DNA of 5,761 bases, taken from assembly GCA_964612995.1 (NCBI GenBank), contig CAZTGE010000203.1, positions 1-5,761 of the forward strand, given 5' to 3'. The position numbers were made by a program, and so were the translations under genes. The notes below the pieces were generated by a model. The model was given only the letters and a program-made list of their open reading frames with translations. It ran no database searches and was not told the origin of the DNA. This document shows positions 1 to 5,574 of the stretch, piece after piece. The stretch comes from SLQH01 sp964612995 (GTDB lineage Bacteria; Planctomycetota; UBA11346). Numbering within the stretch: the first letter of the stretch is position 1; the number at the start of each line of letters is the position of its first letter.

Positions 1-349
1 GCAGCACGAACCGCGTCTGCGGCATCACGCCCTCGAAGGCGTCGACCAGCAGCAGACAGCCGTCGGCCATCCGCACCACGCGCTCGACCTCGCCGCCGAA
101 ATCGGCGTGTCCGGGGGTGTCGATGATGTTCACGCGGATGCCGCGATAGTCGATCGCACAGACCTTGGCCGTGATCGTGATCCCGCGCTCGCGCTCCTGG
201 TCCATGCGATCGAGGATGCATTCCTGGATCTCGCCGCGCCGCGACACCGCGCCGGTCTGGGCGAACAGCCCGTCGACCAGCGTGGTCTTGCCGTGATCGA
301 CGTGGGCGATGATGGCGATGTTGCGGATGTCGTCGCGGCGAGCGCTCAT
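1..349 (-). CDS. bipA: BipA/TypA ribosome-associated GTPase, N-terminal part (truncated by window edge)
   Basis: BipA (TypA) is a translational GTPase of the EF-G/LepA class. It binds the ribosome and acts in 50S assembly and stress or low-temperature growth. The 116 visible residues begin MSARRDDIRNIAIIAHVDHG and carry the G1 P-loop AHVDHGKTT (residues 15-23), the G2 segment ERERGITI (52-59) with the switch threonine at 58, and the G3 motif DTPGH (77-81). The stretch FGGEVERV then LLLVDAFEGVMPQTRFVL is typical of BipA. LepA would read AHIDHGKSTLADR at G1. The G4 NKxD motif and everything beyond lie outside the window. The ATG at 347-349 fits the usual BipA N-terminus, with only a weak GGA upstream. 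The gene is divergent from the large exported-protein gene at 565. The visible part shows no frameshift or missing key residue. Confidence 0.95.
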   Translation of the reverse strand, partial: MSARRDDIRNIAIIAHVDHGKTTLVDGLFAQTGAVSRRGEIQECILDRMDQERERGITITAKVCAIDYRGIRVNIIDTPGHADFGGEVERVVRMADGCLLLVDAFEGVMPQTRFVL

Positions 350-564
350 GGGCGGGATTCCGGGCCGGGTCGACGGCCGTGGCGGGGCGAACCCCTGGGA
401 AGGGCGTCTGTTTAGCGACCGCCGGAGAACATGAAAGGCTCCGCCGGCTTCCGGGTCGACAACGACGAGGGGGCACTGGCCCCGCCCGCCACGTGGCGGC
501 GCCTGTCGGTGGCCACTTGTGCCCCTCGCAGCCGCCTCCACCATGACCGCCCGGAGACTCGCCC
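350..564. promoter_or_regulatory. Divergent intergenic region between bipA and the exported-protein gene
   Basis: These 215 bases separate two genes read away from each other, so the promoters of both should lie here. I could not find a convincing -35/-10 pair in either direction. For the rightward gene there is a clear ribosome binding site, GGAG at 553-556, 8 bases before its ATG. The middle of the region holds the inverted repeat listed separately at 467-527. The role as a shared regulatory region is inferred from gene orientation alone. Confidence 0.5.
467..527. repeat. Imperfect inverted repeat with a central perfect 14-bp palindrome
   Basis: The outer arms are about 467-481 (GAGGGGGCACTGGCC) and 511-527 (GGCCACTTGTGCCCCTC). 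They pair in two blocks with small bulges. Between them, 486-499 (CCGCCACGTGGCGG) is a perfect self-complementary palindrome around CACGTG. It lies 38-98 bases before the start of the 1037-residue protein. It could be a leader-RNA hairpin, a dimeric regulator site or chance in GC-rich DNA. The symmetry is seen directly and the function is unknown. Confidence 0.5.
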
Positions 565-3500
565 ATGTTCCACGCACGCACACTCGCCCCGATTCTGCTC
601 GCACTGCTCGCATACCTCCCCCTGACCGCGGCCGAGGCCGAGGCCGCACCAGCCCAGCCCGCACAGGAGGCGGCGATCGACCCGGCCCTGCGCAAGGCCA
701 CCGACCCCTACTTCCTGGTCCGGGAGCAGGATGAGGCCCTGTTCTGGGGCACGGAGGAGGCCGGATCCTGTTTCCCGATCCGCGAACTCGCCGCCGATGG
801 CGGCATCGTGGTCGAGACCGACGCCGGACCGGTGCAGGTGAGCGCGGGCCTGCTGCGGCGCGACGAACCCGCCCTGGCCCGGACCCTGGCCAAGCTGGCG
901 GCGGTGCTCAAGGATGCCGGGATCAGCATCAGCGACGCAGCGCCCTACACCTACAGCGATTCCCCGGTCACCGGTCCACGCCTGCGCGGCCCGGCCGGTC
1001 TGGCCCTGAGCGAGGGTCTGTTCACCCGCGTCTCGCTCGATGCTCCGGAACGTGGCGACGAGCTGCGCGCGGTCGGACAGGCCGCGCGCGAGCTGGCCGC
1101 CAGCCTGCCGCAGACCGGGCTCGAACCCAACGCGGTGACCGTGCTCGAGACCGCGCTGCGGCTGCTGCCGCAGGAGAACGCCGACTCGGACGCGATCGAG
1201 GCGCTCACGCCCCAGTTCGTCCGTCGCCTGGTGCGCCACGGCTGGCTCCAGCTGGTACTCGGCGACCACCCGCAGGCCGAAGGCCTGCAGGCAGCGGTGG
1301 CCACCGCCAGCCGCCCCCTGCCCACCCGCCGCTATACCAGCAACGACGCAGCCATCGAGCACGTGGCCGACGCTTTCGGCGACACCGCGTGGGTCTTGCG
1401 CTCGAGCCGCCGCTCACTGATGGCGGTACGCCCACCGCAAGGCTACTACCTGAGCAACAGCACCGAGGAGCTGCCCAAACAGTGGCTCTCGCTGCGCTTC
1501 CCGGCCGGCGTCGACCCGACCACCGACGCGGCGGCGTTCGACCGTCTGCTCACCGCACGCCTGCTCGATGGTGACGACCGGGTGATCTGCAGCTGGACCC
1601 CCGAGAGCGGCTTCGTCGCCGACGACCAGGTCTGGCGCGAGGTGGTCCCACAACCGGGCGGTAACAATCTGGCCACGGGCATCCTGCCGCCGCACATCGC
1701 AGTGGTCGGGCTGCACGGCGATGTGCACATGCTGATCACCGCCGGCGGTGTGCTGCGCCCTCCGGCCGAGCCGAGCCAGGAAGCTGCCGAGCGCTTCCTC
1801 GAGCAGGCCGCCGAACAACTGACCACGCCGGGGCGGCTCGACCTGCTCGGGCAGTACCTGTTCCGCTATGTCCACGACAGCCCCGACCCGGCCCATCCGC
1901 AGCTCTTCGGCACCGAACGGATCAAGGGCGACATCCACCAGACCGCGTTCGAGTCGCTCGCCACCGCCGCTGGCGGCATCTGCCGCGGCGATTGCGACGA
2001 CCTCAGCGAACTCTACCAGGACATCGTCACGCGGCAGGGCAAGACTGCACATGTGATCAACCTGCCCTCGCACGCCGCATTGGCCTGGAGCGAACAGCGC
2101 GACGACGCCTGGCACACCTTCGTCATGCAGACGGGGCCGACGCTCGAATTCGTCGATCCCGAACTTCCACGGAGCCTCGAACAGGCCTACCGCCACTTCG
2201 ACGCCGGCGATATATTCGACCCCAACGGTCTCGGCCTGTTGTTGCGTTTCTCCGGCGAGAACCAGCGCTCGCCCTGGGGCCTGAGCTACCGTATCTTCTC
2301 CGAGCCCGACTACGCACGCACGATGATCGACGTCCAGCGTGACTGGCATTTCCAGACCTATTACCAGGGCGTACGCAAGATGCGCGAGCTCATCGCCGCG
2401 GGCGACGAGGACACCGCCAACTACCGCGAGCTCGCCGGCCTGTTCAGCTTCACCGGGCAGTACGCGCGCGCGGCCGAGTACCTTCGCGAGGCGATCGAAC
2501 GCACCGAGCAGGCCAGCAGCCGGCTGTTCGAATCCAGCGAGCTGGTGCGCCACCTGATGCGCGCGGGCGAGAAGGAAGAGGCCCACCGGGTGGTCCAGCG
2601 GGTGCTCACCGAGCAGCTGCCGCGCCTGCGCGAGGAGCTCGGCGCGAGCGCCGGGCGCTTCGGCCTGCGCCTGGCCAGCACCCTGGTCGACAACGGCTCA
2701 TCGCACTTCGCCAGCCAGGTCCTGGCCGAGACCTTCATGCATCACCTGGCCGAGGAACAGTGGATCGAGAAGATCAGCGCGTGGATGGGCAGCGACCGCT
2801 TCGACCCGGACCTGTGGAACCAGCTCCCCCTGCGCCACGACCTGCTCACCTTCGCCGCCCTGACCACCTCGATCCTGGATTCCGAGGATCCTGGTCTCTC
2901 CCAAGAAGACCCCTTCTTCGGGCGCCAGATCGCATTGACGCAGCGCTGGCTCGACGAGATGGCCTTCCACGACGAGCACCCCTTCGCGATCTACACCATC
3001 GCCGGCCAGTTCTATGCCGCGATCCTCGGGCGCGAACGCCTGCACACGATGATCGACGCTGCGCACACCCCCGACGACGGTCTGGTCGACCACGCCGAAC
3101 GCGTCGGCGGCGCGACCCAGATCCCGCTGGACCTGCCGTGGATCAAAGCCTGCCCCGGCTATTGGCTCGCGGGCATGCAGCAGCTGTTCCATCAGCGCCA
3201 CGACCGTTTCGATCGCGCGGCCTTCGATGCCCATGCCGCCGGCTTCACCCGCGCCATCGACCTCTGCCGCGATCTCGACCTCGACCCCAGCCGCCTGCCG
3301 ACCCAACAGTACGCCGGCTCGCTGCTCATCGCCCTGGTCGAGCAGGACGGCACCTCCTTGCGGGAACTGCTCGCACGGCTGACCGAGAAGAACGACAAGC
3401 GGATGCGCGACAACGCCGCGACCTGGATCGGCACCGCCGCCCGCTTCCTGCCCTACGCGTGGTTCGAGACCGTGCTCGAGCTGTGGGTCGAAGAGGTCGA

Positions 3501-3678
3501 CTACAAACCGAAGTACTTCCTCATCGCCTGGCAGGCCGCGATCAACGGCGCCGACCGCCACGCCCTGGCCGCGGCGGAACTCGCAGCCGAACGCTTCGCC
3601 GACGACCCGGCCTTCGTCGCCGAATACGAGTACATGCGCCAGATCCTTGCCGACGAGAAAGACGGAACGGCCGAATAG
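565..3678 (+). CDS. Large exported protein with transglutaminase-like core and TPR-like repeats, function unknown
   Basis: I do not recognise this 1037-residue protein as a named family. Residues 1-27 look like a Sec signal peptide: a short MFHAR n-region, a hydrophobic run TLAPILLALLAYLPL, then TAAEAEA with cleavage likely after Ala25 or Ala27. The mature protein should be periplasmic or surface-exposed. No other hydrophobic segment looks membrane-spanning. Around 469-535 there is a transglutaminase-like papain-fold pattern: GDCDDLSELYQDIVTRQGK with Cys477, PSHAALAW with His503, and EFVDPE with Asp531. This ordering suggests a Cys-His-Asp triad, used in the superfamily for thiol proteolysis or amide transfer. 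Residues 617-650 (ANYRELAGLF, then GQYARAAEYLREAIE) match a TPR, and helical repeats may continue to about 725. The C-terminal 300 residues look alpha-helical and unassigned. GGAG at 553-556 supports this ATG. The gene stands alone, with no partner to suggest a substrate. Gene call is sure; catalytic assignment is probable. Confidence 0.9.
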   Translation: MFHARTLAPILLALLAYLPLTAAEAEAAPAQPAQEAAIDPALRKATDPYFLVREQDEALFWGTEEAGSCFPIRELAADGGIVVETDAGPVQVSAGLLRRDEPALARTLAKLAAVLKDAGISISDAAPYTYSDSPVTGPRLRGPAGLALSEGLFTRVSLDAPERGDELRAVGQAARELAASLPQTGLEPNAVTVLETALRLLPQENADSDAIEALTPQFVRRLVRHGWLQLVLGDHPQAEGLQAAVATASRPLPTRRYTSNDAAIEHVADAFGDTAWVLRSSRRSLMAVRPPQGYYLSNSTEELPKQWLSLRFPAGVDPTTDAAAFDRLLTARLLDGDDRVICSWTPESGFVADDQVWREVVPQPGGNNLATGILPPHIAVVGLHGDVHMLITAGGVLRPPAEPSQEAAERFLEQAAEQLTTPGRLDLLGQYLFRYVHDSPDPAHPQLFGTERIKGDIHQTAFESLATAAGGICRGDCDDLSELYQDIVTRQGKTAHVINLPSHAALAWSEQRDDAWHTFVMQTGPTLEFVDPELPRSLEQAYRHFDAGDIFDPNGLGLLLRFSGENQRSPWGLSYRIFSEPDYARTMIDVQRDWHFQTYYQGVRKMRELIAAGDEDTANYRELAGLFSFTGQYARAAEYLREAIERTEQASSRLFESSELVRHLMRAGEKEEAHRVVQRVLTEQLPRLREELGASAGRFGLRLASTLVDNGSSHFASQVLAETFMHHLAEEQWIEKISAWMGSDRFDPDLWNQLPLRHDLLTFAALTTSILDSEDPGLSQEDPFFGRQIALTQRWLDEMAFHDEHPFAIYTIAGQFYAAILGRERLHTMIDAAHTPDDGLVDHAERVGGATQIPLDLPWIKACPGYWLAGMQQLFHQRHDRFDRAAFDAHAAGFTRAIDLCRDLDLDPSRLPTQQYAGSLLIALVEQDGTSLRELLARLTEKNDKRMRDNAATWIGTAARFLPYAWFETVLELWVEEVDYKPKYFLIAWQAAINGADRHALAAAELAAERFADDPAFVAEYEYMRQILADEKDGTAE

Positions 3679-4037
3679 CGATCTTGCTCTACCAGCGCTC
3701 TACTGACGACAATGAGCGTAGGCTCGCGCAGAACATGGCAAAGCCGCGAGCCACGACGAAGGAGCGCGAGGAGCGCAAAGCGGGCCGACTCGGGAACCCG
3801 AAGGGGCAGAGCCCCTTTGAGGAAATGTCAGCCCCTGGTGGGCGACTGGGCCCAAGGACCAGCCCGGATCCCTCATGAACAACGTCGCGAAAAGTCGTGG
3901 CGTGCTGTCAATGCAGGGCTTCGCGATCGAGGCGAACCGGAGCGTAGCAGCGCTACGTGAGGATCCGCCGACCGAGCGAAGTCCTGTAGTGGCGGTGCGA
4001 TACGGCTTTGCAGCAGTTGTCTCGTCCGGGATGCGGG
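3679..4037. repeat. Gene-free, hairpin-rich stretch; candidate dispersed non-coding repeat
   Basis: These 359 bases lie between two convergent genes, and no reading frame here looks like a protein. The frames are short and basic, and they overlap one another. The stretch contains several short perfect hairpins: 3721-3728 with 3745-3752 (8 bp), 3790-3794 with 3797-3801 (5 bp), 3801-3807 with 3811-3817 (7 bp), 3920-3924 with 3932-3936 (5 bp) and 3943-3948 with 3952-3957 (6 bp). The segment GGAGCGTAGCAGCGCTACGT (3940-3959) resembles dispersed repeats I remember from several proteobacterial genomes. No second copy is present in this window, so repeat status is inference. The element ends about where the DUF445 stop codon begins. 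Confidence 0.45.
3790..3818 (+). terminator. Possible weak terminator downstream of the exported-protein gene
   Basis: Two adjacent hairpins are seen: TCGGG-AA-CCCGA (3790-3801) and AAGGGGC-AGA-GCCCCTT (3801-3817), the second followed by only one further T. They share base 3801. They start 112 bases after the stop codon of the large gene. The U-tract is too short for a strong intrinsic terminator, so this is a weak call. They may instead be part of the surrounding repeat. Confidence 0.25.
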
Positions 4038-4628
4038 CTAGCGGATGAGAACCAGCAGCGCGGCCTGGACCAGGCCGACCACGAAACCGAGGACGCCACC
4101 CCAGAGTTCGATCGCCCACAATTCGCGGCGGGCGACCTCGTTGACCACCTGTTCGAGCCGGTCGAGATCAAGGGCTGCGATCTTCTGTTCGACCAGTCTC
4201 GCGATGTCGATGTGCTCGTCCGCCAACCGGCCGACGGTGTCGAGGATCTCGCCTTGACGGTTGTTCAGCTCGGTGACCACGCGGTTGCGCAGACCCCCGA
4301 GCAATTCAGGTGTGATGAAGTTGCCCAGCAGGGGAATCTGTTTCAGCTCGCCGACCTTGTCGGCAACGATCTTGTCGACGAAGGTGCGGTAATGCTCGCT
4401 GAGATCGAGTTGCTTGATCGGTTCGAGCATCTCCTCGACCAGCACCAGGTCGCGCGCCACCACCTGTCCGACGCGGCGCCCGATCTCACGCTGCCGACGC
4501 GGCAAGAGGCCCTGCATGCCGCAACGCCGTTCGCGTGGCCGGAACAGCATCCGGATCGCGATCCAGTTGGTGACATAGCCGATGCTCGCCCCGATCACGG
4601 GGAACAGGACCCAGGGCAACCACTGCAT
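4038..4628 (-). CDS. DUF445 family membrane protein
   Basis: This 196-residue protein begins MQWLPWVLFPVIGASIGYVT and continues NWIAIRMLFRP. An N-terminal membrane helix followed by GYVTNWIAIRMLFRP is the family hallmark. Next come GLLPRRQREIGRRVGQVVARDL (about residues 41-62), a charged helical middle, and a C-terminal hydrophobic helix ELWGGVLGFVVGLVQAALLVLIR ending at the stop. Two terminal membrane helices around a soluble helical domain is the usual DUF445 layout. The biochemical role of the family is not established to my knowledge. A longer frame opens at 4799, but its extra 57 residues would run through a palindromic repeat. The ATG at 4626-4628 puts the conserved membrane segment at the N-terminus, so I prefer it, although the upstream GGTAGG-like site is weak. 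The gene is convergent with the large exported-protein gene and has no operon partner. Confidence 0.9.
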   Translation of the reverse strand: MQWLPWVLFPVIGASIGYVTNWIAIRMLFRPRERRCGMQGLLPRRQREIGRRVGQVVARDLVLVEEMLEPIKQLDLSEHYRTFVDKIVADKVGELKQIPLLGNFITPELLGGLRNRVVTELNNRQGEILDTVGRLADEHIDIARLVEQKIAALDLDRLEQVVNEVARRELWAIELWGGVLGFVVGLVQAALLVLIR

Positions 4629-4673
4629 GGGCCAAGGCCTACCACACCGTAGCAGGAGACAAGCAGCGTCCAC

Positions 4674-4846
4674 CTGAGAGGGCCAGGGCCGCTCAAAGCT
4701 CGGGAATGAGGGCCATGCCTCGCCTCCACCTGCGTCACCATGACCCAAGCATCGAAGAGAGCCGGGCGGTTTGACGCAGGTGGAGGCGACGCAAGGCATG
4801 CCGACCTGGGGATCGGCGCTCCCGGGGCGAGCTTTGAGTCGCCCTG
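4674..4846. repeat. Palindromic repeat module 1 (shared outer arms, gapped 17+7 bp hairpin core)
   Basis: The module opens with a 32-base sequence (4674-4705) that recurs exactly at 4847-4878. Its outer arms 4684-4702 and 4828-4846 are inverted complements at 17 of 19 positions. The core is a second hairpin: 4721-4737 pairs perfectly with 4772-4788 (17 bp), and 4714-4720 with 4794-4800 (7 bp) after a 5-base bulge, leaving a 34-base loop. A small stem GCCGA/TCGGC (4800-4804 and 4813-4817) sits in the right arm. No open frame or transposase is present. It looks like a non-autonomous palindromic element of REP or MITE type. Confidence 0.75.
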
Positions 4847-4989
4847 CTGAGAGGGCCAGGGCCGCTCAAAGCTCGGGATGACGGGGTCACAACATGGGTC
4901 CATCGAATGATGGACCCATGTTGTGACCCCCTGTTTCCATGCCGAGCTGGTGCTCGGCGCTCCCAGGGGCCGAGCTTTGGGCGGCCCTG
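4847..4989. repeat. Palindromic repeat module 2 (same arms, different core)
   Basis: This is the tandem neighbour of module 1 and shares its first 32 bases exactly. The outer arms 4857-4875 and 4971-4989 are inverted complements at 18 of 19 positions. The right-arm block 4938-4979 is a close relative of 4797-4836 in module 1; both contain TCGGCGCTCCC and end in CGAGCTTTG. It also holds a 7-bp stem GCCGAGC/GCTCGGC (4941-4947 with 4952-4958). The core differs completely from module 1 and is the 22-bp hairpin listed separately. GCCCTGCTGAGAG occurs at both module ends (4841-4853 and 4984-4996), so a third, lost copy may once have followed. Confidence 0.75.
4883..4930. repeat. Perfect 22-bp inverted repeat with 4-base loop
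   Basis: Bases 4883-4904 (GGGGTCAC, AACATGGGTC, CATC) are exactly complementary to 4909-4930, with GAAT as the loop. The pairing has no mismatch or bulge. No T-run follows on either strand, so it is not a standard intrinsic terminator. It forms the centre of palindromic module 2, and its base composition is less GC-rich than the surroundings. Whether it acts as DNA (cruciform or binding site) or as RNA is unknown. Confidence 0.85.
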
Positions 4990-5097
4990 CTGAGAGCGCC
5001 GTGCTCACGCATCTCCACACAGAACGCGGCGGTACCGGCCACCGACAACTTCCTCGCTCACACGCCGTCCGATCGATCGTATCGCTTATGACCCGTC

Positions 5098-5127
5098 CAC
5101 CGCTGCCCAACGCACCGCTGCCCAACG
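5098..5127 (+). repeat. Exact 15-base tandem duplication
   Basis: CACCGCTGCCCAACG occurs twice back to back (5098-5112 and 5113-5127). It ends 24 bases before the receiver gene start, just ahead of its ribosome binding site. It could be a replication-slippage product or a doubled protein-binding site in the leader. Only the duplication itself is certain. Confidence 0.8.
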
Positions 5128-5139
5128 GCGACCCGGAAC

Positions 5140-5144
5140 AGGGG
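5140..5144 (+). promoter_or_regulatory. Ribosome binding site that decides the receiver gene start
   Basis: AGGGG lies 7 bases before the ATG at 5152 but only 1 base before the in-frame GTG at 5146. The spacing supports the ATG as the start, giving a protein that begins MANVLVIEPN. Confidence 0.65.
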
Positions 5145-5151
5145 CGTGCCC

Positions 5152-5559
5152 ATGGCCAATGTGCTCGTCATCGAACCCAATCCCGTGACCCTCTCGATCG
5201 TCGAGAGCTACCTCGACATGGCCGGCTATCGCAGCCTGGCGGTCGAATCGATAGTCGATATCGATGCCGCCGACCCGGCCGACCCCGCCCTGTGGTCCGA
5301 GGACTGCCAGTACGATCTGGTGATCGTCGACCTGTCGATGCTCGAAACCGGCCACTGCGAGTCCCTGCTGGCGATCCGTGACCGCCTCGGCACCGACGCG
5401 ATCCCGGTGATCGCCCTCGCCTGCCCCTGCATTTCGGAAACGCCGCGCTACTGCCGTTCGCTCACCGGCTGCGGTTACGCCGCCTGCCTCATCAAACCGC
5501 TCGACGTCCATAGCGTCCATCAGGCCTGTGCCGCGGCTCTGGGCGCATCGGCGGCCTGA
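5152..5559 (+). CDS. Stand-alone response-regulator receiver domain protein, cysteine-rich
   Basis: This 135-residue protein is essentially one CheY-like receiver domain with no output domain. In two-component signalling such proteins accept phosphate from a histidine kinase and act through protein contacts. It begins MANVLVIEPNPVTLSIVESY. The alignment with the usual VLVVDDNP places Glu8-Pro9 where the two acidic residues normally sit. The phosphoacceptor is Asp60 in YDLVIVDLSML, and the conserved lysine is Lys115 in LIKPLD. The switch Thr/Ser position is Ala90 in PVIALACP. The phosphorylation site and lysine are therefore kept, while the metal-binding pair and switch residue have changed. 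It contains eight cysteines (52, 69, 91, 93, 101, 107, 112, 126), many for a receiver. No kinase gene is visible nearby. The domain call is strong; normal phosphorylation is uncertain. Confidence 0.85.
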   Translation: MANVLVIEPNPVTLSIVESYLDMAGYRSLAVESIVDIDAADPADPALWSEDCQYDLVIVDLSMLETGHCESLLAIRDRLGTDAIPVIALACPCISETPRYCRSLTGCGYAACLIKPLDVHSVHQACAAALGASAA

Positions 5560-5574
5560 GCCGCCGATGCGCCC
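5541..5574 (+). terminator. Perfect 15-bp stem-loop overlapping the receiver gene stop codon
   Basis: Bases 5541-5555 pair exactly with 5560-5574, and the 4-base loop CTGA contains the TGA stop (5557-5559). The left arm therefore encodes the last residues of the receiver protein. It is placed like a terminator and is very GC-rich, but C/G bases follow instead of a T-run. It may stop transcription poorly, or mainly protect the 3' end of the mRNA. Confidence 0.5.

Larger units (their letters stand above)
4629..5151. other. Repeat-rich intergenic region between divergent DUF445 and receiver genes
   Basis: These 523 bases contain no credible gene. The reading frames crossing them run through palindromic repeats. 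From left to right they hold about 45 bases just upstream of the DUF445 start, two tandem palindromic modules (4674-4989), a spacer of about 108 bases, a 15-base tandem duplication (5098-5127), and the ribosome binding site of the receiver gene. Promoters for both flanking genes should lie here, but I could not pick out a convincing one. Confidence 0.7.

Noticed and set aside
412..1362. 316-codon minus-strand open frame
   Set aside because: It lies antisense to the start of the exported-protein gene, has a Gly/Arg/Gln-rich composition with no recognisable domain, and is explained by high GC at third positions of the plus gene.
1414..2586. 390-codon minus-strand open frame
   Set aside because: Fully antisense to the large gene, including its transglutaminase-like core. 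No motif was recognised, so it is a shadow frame.
2698..3561. 287-codon minus-strand open frame
   Set aside because: Antisense to the C-terminal half of the large gene, with no motif or ribosome binding site that supports it.
2760..3878. 372-codon plus-strand frame overlapping the end of the large gene
   Set aside because: Extremely Arg/Pro-rich and out of frame with the real gene; a typical high-GC artefact.
3700..4119. 139-codon minus-strand frame across the hairpin-rich stretch
   Set aside because: It overlaps the 3' end of the DUF445 gene in another frame and follows the candidate repeat. It could be annotated elsewhere as a hypothetical protein, but nothing supports coding.
4674..4878. 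CRISPR-like array from the exact 32-base direct repeat
   Set aside because: There are only two copies, 173 bases apart, and the interval is palindromic rather than a short unique spacer. No cas gene is present.
4595..5125. 176-codon minus-strand frame across the palindromic modules
   Set aside because: It consists of repeat DNA and contains the 22-bp hairpin; no protein motif.
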